From Lentibacillus persicus (lineage in GTDB: Bacteria > Bacillota > Bacilli > Bacillales > Amphibacillaceae): 64,000 bases of DNA. Numbering within the stretch: the stretch's first letter is position 1; every line of letters begins with the position of its first letter. The notes beneath the pieces were generated by a model that searched no databases, had not been told where the DNA came from, and was given only the letters and a program-made list of their open reading frames with translations. Location of the stretch: positions 1 through 64,000 of the forward strand of contig NZ_FOMR01000005.1 in assembly GCF_900112705.1 (NCBI RefSeq), read 5' to 3'. This document shows positions 18,475-26,144 of this stretch, piece by piece. Made by a program: the position numbers and the translations under genes.

Positions 18475-19629
18475 ATGTTAATCTTAATCATTGAAGTGTT
18501 TTTTTGGCTTTTTTTCTGTCTCTTAGTCTATACGTATGTTGGATATCCCTTCTTACTTTTCATGTTGAGCAAGGTTAAAAAAAATGCGGTGAGAAGAAAT
18601 GAATACTATCCAAATATCAGTGTTTTAGTTTCGGCTTATAACGAAGAAAAACATATTGAAGAAAAGATAAACAACCTCTTAGGTTTAGTTTATCCGAAAG
18701 AGAAATTACAAGTGATTATTGGCTCAGACGGCTCAACAGACAGGACAAGCGCCATTGTGAAAAAATATCACAAGAATGGTATACAGTTATACGATCAAAA
18801 GCATAACACCGGCAAAATCACTTTACAGAAAAACATGGTTGAACAAAGCACCGGGGATATCATTGTTTTTTCGGATGCGACTTCGTTATTTTCGGCTGAC
18901 GCGCTTAAACATCTTGCAAAGAATTTTTATGATGAAAAGGTCGGGGCAGTCGTTGGTGAATTAAGATATGCTGCGCGGGATACTGAAACATCAGAAGGAC
19001 AGGGCTTCTATTGGAATTACGAAACGTTTATCCGAAAAATGGAAAGCAATGTTAACTCTGTCATGGGCGCTTCAGGGTCTATGTATGCTATGAGGAAAAA
19101 GTTATATACCCAGCCAAAAGATGAGGCGATTAATGAAGACTTTGTACAGCCGATAAGTGTCATCAACAGTGGCTATCGAGCTGTATATGAAACAGATGCA
19201 GTGGCATATGAGGAGCCTACCGATAATACAGGAGATGAGTTCAGCATGCGTGTACGGGTGGTGACGCGTGGTTTTCGGGGCATTTCATACATGCTTAAAG
19301 AATTTGTGAACGTAAGAAAGAAACCCTTCACCATCATGCAGTTGTTCTCCCATAAACTCTTGAGGTGGCTTTCAGTCGTGCTGTTGATCGGATTGCTGGC
19401 GACAAATATAATCTTGCTTCCCGAAAATGGCTTATATGCCTTATCGCTTTTCCTGCAGCTTTTATTTTATGTGTTAGTTATCATGGGGTATGTAACCATT
19501 AAAATGGGAACGAATATCAAATTGCTGACAATTCCTTTTTATTTTTTTGTCACCATATTTGCCAGCTTTATCGGAATGATAAAATATTTAAAAGGCGAAA
19601 AAAAATCCACCTGGACCCCATTAAGGTGA
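18475..19629 (+). CDS. Membrane glycosyltransferase, family 2
   Basis: The 384-aa protein has an N-terminal transmembrane helix (~2-26), a cytoplasmic GT-A domain (~40-285: VLVSAYNEEKHIEEKINNLL, GSDGSTDRT, DATSLFSADAL) and two or three C-terminal helices (~295-370). The general plan is that of processive or wall-polymer GT2 enzymes. The acceptor is unknown. It ends the csaB cluster, and four bases after its stop begins the 57-bp inverted repeat pair. Confidence 0.88.
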   Translation: MLILIIEVFFWLFFCLLVYTYVGYPFLLFMLSKVKKNAVRRNEYYPNISVLVSAYNEEKHIEEKINNLLGLVYPKEKLQVIIGSDGSTDRTSAIVKKYHKNGIQLYDQKHNTGKITLQKNMVEQSTGDIIVFSDATSLFSADALKHLAKNFYDEKVGAVVGELRYAARDTETSEGQGFYWNYETFIRKMESNVNSVMGASGSMYAMRKKLYTQPKDEAINEDFVQPISVINSGYRAVYETDAVAYEEPTDNTGDEFSMRVRVVTRGFRGISYMLKEFVNVRKKPFTIMQLFSHKLLRWLSVVLLIGLLATNIILLPENGLYALSLFLQLLFYVLVIMGYVTIKMGTNIKLLTIPFYFFVTIFASFIGMIKYLKGEKKSTWTPLR

Positions 19630-19632
19630 AAA

Positions 19633-19689
19633 GGGACAAGGGGACGGGCTCACTGTCCCAGGGGGACAAAGATCCCGTCCCCTTGTCCC
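19633..19689. repeat. Inverted pair of GGGAC palindromes, identical to 12671-12727
   Basis: A plus copy at 19633-19659 and a minus copy at 19663-19689 form the junction between two convergent genes. The minus-strand GT-C gene reads through the minus copy and stops inside the plus copy, so its last ~14 residues are repeat-encoded. Confidence 0.95.
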
Positions 19690-21128
19690 ATCTTATTGTC
19701 AAAGGTTTTGTGGTAGTCGTAGCCTTTGAGTGATTTTCGCTGTAAATAGGCCCCCGCGGCACTGTTCGGGGTGATGCGCTCGCGGAAGTCATCAATGGAT
19801 TCGGGTTCGGCGAAATACGGCCGGAAGTGTACTTTCACAAATTGAATGTCCATGCGCAAATACCGTGCATGGACATTTTCAAATGCAACGATACTCGCCT
19901 CAGGAATCGCACGATAAGTTTCTTCAACTTCTGCGATCGTTTCCTTATAAGTCGGCTCGTCTGATGTGATGGCCATATAAACAGGCTGACCGACATTAAC
20001 AATAAAAGTCACACCGAAAATAACGACGAGCGCCCGCTTCCACGCTGTCCATGTCTTTCCTTCAACGCCCGCCGCCCAGCTGACGAAAAATAACGCAAAC
20101 ATGAACGTCGCAGGTCCGAGAAGCCTGAAATTAAATGCATCAAAATATGCTGTCCAGCGCATTGCAACAATCGCAATAAAATACACCGATCCAACAAACA
20201 AAAATAGCCCCGGAACGAGAAAATTGCCCCTGAGCACTTGCAGAAACGCCCGCAAATGTTTAATCCTGGTAAAGAACATCAACGCAGCCAAAATCAGCCC
20301 AAACGTCCAGTAAAGACTCGCCTCGCCCAACTCAATCGTAAATAAATCCCACTCAGTCGAAACAGCCTCGCGCAGCATTTCATAAAACTCAGCGCCAGTT
20401 TCGGCCTTCGGAACGCGCTCAACACCTGTCATCTTGCCGGTCTGTACCCAGTTGATCAACAGATAAACGCCTGCCATCATAATCACGGCGCTCCCGCTGA
20501 ACCAGCATAACAGCGTCGGCCGCCACTTTTTCCGGAATAAATAATAAAAACCGAGCAGCCCGACAATGCCCGCGCCGATCAATCCGATATAACGCATTAG
20601 AAATAAAAATAACGATGCGAAAAATAAATGGACGATATACCGGGGTTTCTCCGTTTCAATATAGCGTGCCAGACCATAAACAAGCCAGAGAAGCCCGAAT
20701 AAAAACGGCACTTCCGACCATGTATGGACAAATAAGTAGCTGACCGTGCTAATCGAAAACAATAACGCCACGATAGCTGAGCGCTCTTTAAAAAGCCGCT
20801 GCAGCACGACAAAACAGAGCGCAAGAAAAATGATATTCACCACTTTAGCTGCCCAAAACACACCAAGCCCCGTCACAAACGACACAATCGCTATCAAGAC
20901 GGGGTAGCCCACAGGCCACGTAGCAAAATAGGTGCTCATACCTTCAACATAATTCGCGGTCGATAAGCCATCACCGTTCAATAAATTTTGAGCAAGCTGC
21001 ATGTAGTGGGCGGAGTCAGAAGTGACATATCCTTCAGGGTCAAACGCGGCACGAACCAAAAGTGCCCCGCTATATAAAATAAACAACACGGCGAGCCAAA
21101 ACACATCAGGTGTCATCAAGCGTTTCAC
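19650..21128 (-). CDS. GT-C family membrane glycosyltransferase (candidate pentofuranosyltransferase)
   Basis: The polytopic protein (~492 aa, about 11-12 hydrophobic segments) has the large first extracytoplasmic loop of GT-C enzymes with an acidic motif near the N-terminus (EGYVTSDSAHYMQLAQNLL), as in polyprenyl-phosphate-sugar-dependent transferases. GTG 21128 is preferred because GGGGTGG precedes it and it overlaps the TGA of the upstream gene (GTGA coupling); ATG 21143 also exists. It is the last gene of the DPA-like operon, so a polyprenyl-phosphoryl-pentofuranose donor is a reasonable inference, not a motif-based assignment. The C-terminal residues MGQGDGIFVPLGQ come from the GGGAC repeat pair, so the native C-terminus was probably shorter. 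Confidence 0.75.
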   Translation of the reverse strand: MKRLMTPDVFWLAVLFILYSGALLVRAAFDPEGYVTSDSAHYMQLAQNLLNGDGLSTANYVEGMSTYFATWPVGYPVLIAIVSFVTGLGVFWAAKVVNIIFLALCFVVLQRLFKERSAIVALLFSISTVSYLFVHTWSEVPFLFGLLWLVYGLARYIETEKPRYIVHLFFASLFLFLMRYIGLIGAGIVGLLGFYYLFRKKWRPTLLCWFSGSAVIMMAGVYLLINWVQTGKMTGVERVPKAETGAEFYEMLREAVSTEWDLFTIELGEASLYWTFGLILAALMFFTRIKHLRAFLQVLRGNFLVPGLFLFVGSVYFIAIVAMRWTAYFDAFNFRLLGPATFMFALFFVSWAAGVEGKTWTAWKRALVVIFGVTFIVNVGQPVYMAITSDEPTYKETIAEVEETYRAIPEASIVAFENVHARYLRMDIQFVKVHFRPYFAEPESIDDFRERITPNSAAGAYLQRKSLKGYDYHKTFDNKMGQGDGIFVPLGQ

Positions 21129-21565
21129 ACCTGCCACCCCCATAAGCCAAACAGCCCGTACAGAACAGCAGCAACCGCAAGCCCGAGCACCAGCCCGCCA
21201 AAAATTTCAATCAGCGAATGCCCCATGCGCTCACGCAACGGCTCATAATCCTTTTCACCGTTATTCATGCGGTTGACAATGGCTGCCTGCTTGCCGACAT
21301 TAATTCGCAGCCCAGTTGCATCAATAATCACAATCGCAAGAAGCCCCGAGGCAACGCCAAACGCCGATGACAGCCACCCTTCACCAAAACCGATGAGAAA
21401 AGCGACCGACGAAACCGTTGCCGTATGGGTGCTTGGAAAACCGCCGTTCCCCATATGGCCGGCAGCGTCTTTTCCATATTTGAAAAAATGAATGGCAAAC
21501 TTCAACACGCCGGACGCCACCCAGCCAATTAATGGTGCGAGAAAATAAGGCAACGAAAAAAACAC
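21125..21565 (-). CDS. Divergent PAP2-family membrane phosphatase (DUF212, YuiD-like)
   Basis: The 146-aa membrane protein starts at GTG 21565 with AAAGGAG upstream. The motif GNGGFPSTHTATVSS is the divergent PAP2 core and MGHSLIEIFGGLVLG the second conserved His region. Length and motifs fit the DUF212/YuiD family, whose biochemical role is not settled. In mycobacteria a PAP2-like protein (Rv3807c) is linked to removal of the 5-phosphate from decaprenyl-phosphoryl-5-phosphoribose. Here the gene sits between the DprE1/DprE2 genes and the GT-C gene, so the same step is the obvious hypothesis. Confidence 0.82.
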   Translation of the reverse strand: MFFSLPYFLAPLIGWVASGVLKFAIHFFKYGKDAAGHMGNGGFPSTHTATVSSVAFLIGFGEGWLSSAFGVASGLLAIVIIDATGLRINVGKQAAIVNRMNNGEKDYEPLRERMGHSLIEIFGGLVLGLAVAAVLYGLFGLWGWQV

Positions 21566-21630
21566 TCCTTTCTTAAGGGGGGGCAGCCCCCCCTCACGGG
21601 AACGCGCCCTTCACCGGGGTCAGTCCCCCC

Positions 21631-22590
21631 TCAACCGGGAAAATAGGTCTTACGTTTAACAAAGAATACAATAATACCAAGAATGACGCCGAACCAGAGG
21701 GTGACAAACCGGATAATGAGCGAAACGGTAATCGCCATGCTGCCCGCGACGCCAAAATACATCAGCAGACCGGTGATGCTTCCTTCAGCGACACCAAGCC
21801 CACCGGGGATCATCGACAAGGCACCGGCGAGTGTGCCGAGACTGAACGTGAGAATGCTTGCGATAAACGACACGTCGAGACCGAGCGCGTGAATAATCAC
21901 ATACAGGCTCACGCATTCCAAAAACCAGGCCACAACACTGAGGCCAAACGAAAAGCTTAAAATACGGAACTGCATAAAAAACAGCATCTGCCGGTAAAAA
22001 TCATTTAGTGACACGCGGAATCGTCTCAACCGCCGCGGACCGGTCACCCAATCAATCACACGTGCAACAAGCCGCTGGCGTCCAAGCATCAAAAAGAACA
22101 CAACGACGCCTGCGACGACAACAATAACCGACGGCACACCAGCCGGATACGCGAGCAGTCCAACACCAATCAGCGCCAGCATTGCGAGCAAATCACTCAG
22201 CCGGTCATAAACAACGACCGGCGCCGACTTGGCAAACGGGACACCGCTTTTTCGCCGCAGCAAGTAGGACTTGATCAGCTCGCCCGCTTTTCCCGGTGTA
22301 ATCGACATCATTAAACCGATAAAAAAGATCGACGCATTTTCTTTCAAATCGACAGGAAAGGCCGCCCATCTGGAAAATGCATGCCATTTCCACAGCCGCA
22401 TCAGATAACTGAGAAACGTAAAAAGAAATGCCAGGCCTAAAAAGGAAAGTGGCATTTCAGTCATCACGCCGGATACGTTTTGCAAATCGCCCAACAAGAG
22501 AAACACAGCAACGACAATGATGCCAAATATGAGTCCGATCATTAGCCGGGGAATCAGCCGGCTTGATGACAGATTTTCATCATGTGCCAT
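21631..22590 (-). CDS. YbhN/UPF0104-type membrane protein (flippase-like)
   Basis: The 319-aa protein has about eight hydrophobic helices. TPGKAGELIKSYLLRRKSG and the C-terminal IPGGLGVAEGSITGLL are the signatures of the lysylphosphatidylglycerol-synthase transmembrane region / YbhN / AglD family. These proteins accompany polyprenyl- or lipid-linked glycan pathways and are often suspected of moving lipid-linked sugars. Its start codon overlaps the stop of the DprE2-like gene (TAATG), so translation is coupled. A role in flipping the lipid-linked pentose is inferred from position only. Confidence 0.8.
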   Translation of the reverse strand: MAHDENLSSSRLIPRLMIGLIFGIIVVAVFLLLGDLQNVSGVMTEMPLSFLGLAFLFTFLSYLMRLWKWHAFSRWAAFPVDLKENASIFFIGLMMSITPGKAGELIKSYLLRRKSGVPFAKSAPVVVYDRLSDLLAMLALIGVGLLAYPAGVPSVIVVVAGVVVFFLMLGRQRLVARVIDWVTGPRRLRRFRVSLNDFYRQMLFFMQFRILSFSFGLSVVAWFLECVSLYVIIHALGLDVSFIASILTFSLGTLAGALSMIPGGLGVAEGSITGLLMYFGVAGSMAITVSLIIRFVTLWFGVILGIIVFFVKRKTYFPG

Positions 22591-23330
22591 TACAGATCCG
22601 TCCGTTTAAAGAGCCATTCAGGAATCAATTTAACAACGAGCATAATCACAAGCCAGAACCACGGTGTATACAGCACGCTCCGGCGCCGCGTGATGGCCCG
22701 GTCAATATCGCGTGCCACCTTGTCCGGTTCAGCGAGGAGCGGTGAGTCATCGACCGTACCGTACGTCATTTTCGTATTAACAATCCCCGGCTTAATCGTC
22801 AGTACCTGCACGCCTGACTTATGCAGCCGATTGCGCAGCCCTTGCAAATACGCGCTCAAGCCGGCTTTCGTTGAACCATAAATATAGTTGCTCTGCCGCC
22901 CGCGGTCGCCCGCAACCGATGATACCGCGCCGATAAAGCCGCTCTTTTTCGCTTCAAAATAATTCGCCGCGATATTCAAAATCGACACAGCAGACGTGTA
23001 GTTGACATCAATCATCTGACGGGTTTCGACAAATGACGTTTCAGCTTCAAGTTGATCACCCATCGCGCCGTACATGAGCAATACACCGTCAATGCCGCCG
23101 TGCGCATCAACGACGTCGTTAAAAAATGCGTCGTGCCCGTCAAAATCGAGTGCATCAAACGCTCTGACCGACACCTTAATTTGATGGCGGATTTCCAAAT
23201 CGCTTTTCATCGTTTCCATCTGATCCGTCCGTCTGCCGGCAAGAATCAGGTTCATTTTTTTGGCCGCAAGCCGCTTTACTGTTTCCTGTGCAATCGAAGA
23301 GGTTGCGCCAAGGACAAGCACTGTCTGCAT
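22590..23330 (-). CDS. dprE2: DprE2-like short-chain dehydrogenase
   Basis: The protein has 246 residues from ATG 23330 (MQTVLVLGATSS; GGGGTG upstream); GTG 23339 is possible. The NAD-binding loop is VLGATSSIAQ and the catalytic motif IYGSTKAGLSAYLQGL has the Tyr-x3-Lys of SDRs, followed by KPGIVNTKMT. Its position directly after a DprE1-like oxidase matches DprE2, which reduces the 2-keto intermediate (decaprenylphosphoryl-2-keto-D-erythro-pentofuranose) with NADH to the arabino form. The SDR family is certain. The substrate rests on gene context and on YGSTKAG resembling the mycobacterial enzyme as I recall it. Confidence 0.82.
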   Translation of the reverse strand: MQTVLVLGATSSIAQETVKRLAAKKMNLILAGRRTDQMETMKSDLEIRHQIKVSVRAFDALDFDGHDAFFNDVVDAHGGIDGVLLMYGAMGDQLEAETSFVETRQMIDVNYTSAVSILNIAANYFEAKKSGFIGAVSSVAGDRGRQSNYIYGSTKAGLSAYLQGLRNRLHKSGVQVLTIKPGIVNTKMTYGTVDDSPLLAEPDKVARDIDRAITRRRSVLYTPWFWLVIMLVVKLIPEWLFKRTDL

Positions 23331-23359
23331 ACATAACACCCCGTCACTTCATAAATTTT

Positions 23360-24712
23360 TTAACCGAGTCCAAGTCTTCGTGACATGGAGGAGGAAAAAC
23401 GCCCCTCAGGGTCGAGTCGCTGTTTGACCGCCATAAATTCCTCCCAGTTCGGATACATCTTATGGAACGTTTCGATATCAAGCGTGGAATCTTTCGCCAA
23501 GTAAACGCGGCCGCCAAACGACACAACGATGTCATCAAGCTCTTTCAGGAACGAAAAGAGCCCTCGCTTAATCGGAATATCCAACGCGAGCGTATACCCT
23601 TCCATTGGAAACGACAAGAGTCCGTCGTTTGCTTTTCCTGAGCTTTTCAACACAGCAAGAAACGATGAACGTTTTTCGCTGCTTAATTTCTGCAAAAGCT
23701 GTCGAATGCCTTCTTTCGGCGCATTATCTTTCGGAAACACCGCCTGGTACTGCACGAAGCCGTTCTTCCCGTACAGTTTGTTCCAGTCACCGATCGCATC
23801 AAGTGGATGGAAGAACGACGTCAAATCGACAAGCTTCGATTCATTTTTATACGATTTATAGTAGAGCTGATTAAACGCCGAAATACTCCAGTAATTCAAC
23901 GCGAACGACGGCGCGTTCATCGGCACTTTCAGCCCGGGTTTTTTCGGAAGTGCGAGCGGGTCGCGCACCCCTTTGTCCAAATCGCTTCGCTCAGCGTGAT
24001 CACCGCGCATCAGGACCGAGCGGCCGAGCGCGTCACCCGTGCTCAGGCAGTCGATCCAGGCGACCGAGTATTTGTAGTTTGCATCATTTTCCTGAAATCG
24101 GTTAAATGCCTCATCAAGATTGTCTGCTTTCTCATACGTTGCTTTAATCTGGGACGTCTCAACACGCATCAGCTGAATCGTTGCCCTGACAATGATCCCG
24201 GTCAGTCCGATCCCGCCGACCGTCGCCCAGAAAACATCCGCGTTTTCGTCCCGGCTGCACGTCATAACTTGCCCCGATGCAAGTAGTAGATCAAAGCTGC
24301 TTACAAACTCGGAAAACGTACCGTCTGTATGGTGATTTTTCCCGTGCACGTCATTCGCAATCGCGCCGCCGACGGTCACAAGCTTCGTTCCCGGTGTTAC
24401 CGGCGGAAAAAAACCGCGTGGCAAAAAGACGTCAATAATCTCACTGAGCGAGACGCCCGCTTCGCACGTCAACAGTCCCGTATCAGCATCAAATGCAAGC
24501 ATATGGTTCAAATGATCGAGCACGAGCATGCCGTTATTTTCGTTCAGGGCATTATCCCCATAGCTTCGCCCGAGGCCGTACGCGATCTGACTCGAATCAT
24601 TGTCGTCAAGAATCGCTTGAATATCCTGTACCGTTTCCGGCTGATACACAAAACCGGTGTGCTTCGGAAAGTTGCCCCAGCCGGCCATTTGTTTCTTAAC
24701 TGGCTTTATCAT
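23360..24712 (-). CDS. dprE1: DprE1-like FAD-dependent oxidoreductase (polyprenylphosphoryl-ribose 2-oxidase)
   Basis: The ~450-aa protein starts at ATG 24712, or GTG 24721. The VAO-type FAD domain shows GLGRSYGDNALNENNG, PGTKLVTVGGAIANDVHGKNHH and FWATVGGIGLTGIIVRATI, nearly the same as mycobacterial DprE1, including the HGKNHH His. The C-terminal substrate domain shows GYTLALDIPIKRG and GGRVYLAKDS, keeping the catalytic Lys. At the position of Cys387 of M. tuberculosis DprE1, the residue attacked by benzothiazinones, this protein appears to have Ala (codon 23585-23587). The enzyme oxidises the 2'-OH of lipid-linked ribose-phosphate. It is encoded between the UbiA-type transferase and DprE2, 15 nt from the former. 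Confidence 0.9.
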   Translation of the reverse strand: MIKPVKKQMAGWGNFPKHTGFVYQPETVQDIQAILDDNDSSQIAYGLGRSYGDNALNENNGMLVLDHLNHMLAFDADTGLLTCEAGVSLSEIIDVFLPRGFFPPVTPGTKLVTVGGAIANDVHGKNHHTDGTFSEFVSSFDLLLASGQVMTCSRDENADVFWATVGGIGLTGIIVRATIQLMRVETSQIKATYEKADNLDEAFNRFQENDANYKYSVAWIDCLSTGDALGRSVLMRGDHAERSDLDKGVRDPLALPKKPGLKVPMNAPSFALNYWSISAFNQLYYKSYKNESKLVDLTSFFHPLDAIGDWNKLYGKNGFVQYQAVFPKDNAPKEGIRQLLQKLSSEKRSSFLAVLKSSGKANDGLLSFPMEGYTLALDIPIKRGLFSFLKELDDIVVSFGGRVYLAKDSTLDIETFHKMYPNWEEFMAVKQRLDPEGRFSSSMSRRLGLG

Positions 24713-24727
24713 CGCTTTCACATCCTG

Positions 24728-25603
24728 TTAATCGAATAAAGTTAATATAGTCATCACGCTGATAACGTACAGTCCGACGGTGACTAATATATGCCTGTCT
24801 TCAAGCAACACCTTCTCCGGCGCGCCGCCTTTCTGTTTCACATGAACTAAGTATAAGTAACGGAACAGACCGTATATGACAAACGGGATCGTCCACATCA
24901 AATGCGTCGTGGCACCCGCGGTAAATGTAAATACCGCATAGCTCACAATCGTGGCTGAAGTGACAATGCCAATCAGCTGGTCAAGAAAGGGAAGCGAATA
25001 ATCATCAAGCACTTTTCGGTGTTCACTGCCCGACTCCATTGCAAGCACCATCTCATGGCGCCGCTTGCCGATTGCCAGAAAAAGCGACAAAAGCATCGCA
25101 CACAGCAAAAACCAAGGCGTAAACGGCACATGAATAATGACCGCACCACCGATTGCCCTAAGGACAAACCCTGAGGCGATAAGCATAATGTCGATAATCA
25201 CCACATGTTTCAGTGTGAAACTGTAAAGCACATTAAGCATGAAATAAATTACTAAAATTAACGTGAACAAAGGACTAAAGAAATACGCGCTCCCGACCGA
25301 AATCACGAACAAAATAACACCAACGGTCAGCGCAAGCGTCGGATTCAGTGCACCTGAAGCCATCGGACGCATCTTTTTGAGCGGGTGGTGCCGGTCTGCC
25401 TCGATATCTTTATAGTCGTTCAAAATGTAAATGCTGCTGGCCGTGAAACTGAAGGCGACAAAGCCAAAAAAAGCGAGCCAAACCGCCTCGAATTCAGGCA
25501 GCGGAAACGAAAATAAAAGCGCCGCAAAGACGAGCAGATTTTTCGTCCACTGCTTTGGCCGCAGCTGCTTCCATAGTAATGGAATGGTATGTCTGTCGAT
25601 CAA
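24728..25603 (-). CDS. Polyprenyl-phosphate 5-phosphoribosyltransferase (DPPR synthase, UbiA superfamily)
   Basis: The protein has 291 residues from TTG 25603 (GGAG 8 nt upstream); the frame extends to ATG 25666. About nine transmembrane helices carry two Asp-rich motifs: ILNDYKDIEADRHHPLKKM with RPMASG, and YSFTLKHVVIIDIMLIASG with LRAIGGA. This pattern (NDxxDxxxDxxHPxKxxRP) is that of decaprenyl-phosphate phosphoribosyltransferase (Rv3806c type), which moves 5-phosphoribose from PRPP to a polyprenyl phosphate. It is the first gene of the minus-strand operon that also holds DprE1-, DprE2- and PAP2-like genes, which strongly supports this choice over quinone-pathway UbiA. Confidence 0.9.
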   Translation of the reverse strand: MIDRHTIPLLWKQLRPKQWTKNLLVFAALLFSFPLPEFEAVWLAFFGFVAFSFTASSIYILNDYKDIEADRHHPLKKMRPMASGALNPTLALTVGVILFVISVGSAYFFSPLFTLILVIYFMLNVLYSFTLKHVVIIDIMLIASGFVLRAIGGAVIIHVPFTPWFLLCAMLLSLFLAIGKRRHEMVLAMESGSEHRKVLDDYSLPFLDQLIGIVTSATIVSYAVFTFTAGATTHLMWTIPFVIYGLFRYLYLVHVKQKGGAPEKVLLEDRHILVTVGLYVISVMTILTLFD

Positions 25604-26003
25604 GGTAATCGCTCCGATTGCAAAAATAAAATTGGAAGTGGTTTCACAACACTTATTATTCCGCATTGATTATAACATAAGCCCACACAACGAAACTACT
25701 AAGATCCCAAGCTGTCATGAAATAGACTTCTAGTGCATGAGTCTGAGGTTTAGGGAATTTATTACCATAATTTTTACGAAAAAATTACAAAAGTCCTTGC
25801 ATTTATTTCCAAAATATGAATACAATAACAATTGTGGTTTATTTGAAAATGTAATGAATGTTTGCAAAAAATGAGTAAAAAGGACCTGGAAAGGCTTGCA
25901 AACTAGAAAAATAAACCATATAATGAAATATAACCTAGTACATTGCAGAAAAACCTCTGGAATCATACTTAGACGTGTCGAATATTGTCAAAAAAAGGCA
26001 GTA

Positions 26004-26032
26004 TTGACATTATATTACTCTGGCAATATACT
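26004..26032 (+). promoter_or_regulatory. Strong sigma-A promoter of the first S-layer gene
   Basis: TTGACA (26004-26009), 17-bp spacer, TATACT (26027-26032). One of the best consensus matches in the window; it lies 113 nt upstream of the S-layer start. The upstream stretch 25667-26003 holds no convincing gene. Confidence 0.85.
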
Positions 26033-26065
26033 GTAATGGACTTACATAGTCACTAGGTTAATAGT

Positions 26066-26109
26066 CTTTCTTCGGGACTTATTTCTTACTACATAGTCCG
26101 TAAAGAAAG
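26066..26109 (+). promoter_or_regulatory. Leader hairpin conserved with the second S-layer gene
   Basis: In the transcribed leader, CTTTCTT (26066-26072) pairs with AAGAAAG (26103-26109), and inside it GGACT (26075-26079) pairs with AGTCC (26095-26099). The loop contains TTTCTTA and ACAT. The second S-layer leader (30819-30848) keeps GGACT-N2-TTTCTTA-N3-ACATAGTCC. A role in mRNA stability or regulation is inferred. Confidence 0.65.
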
Positions 26110-26144
26110 CGTAATATAATTGCAAAGGGAGGATCATTTAAATT

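Noticed and set aside
25730-25966. 78-codon minus-strand frame, hydrophobic N-terminus
   Set aside because: No good RBS, AT-rich region upstream of an S-layer promoter, no recognisable family.
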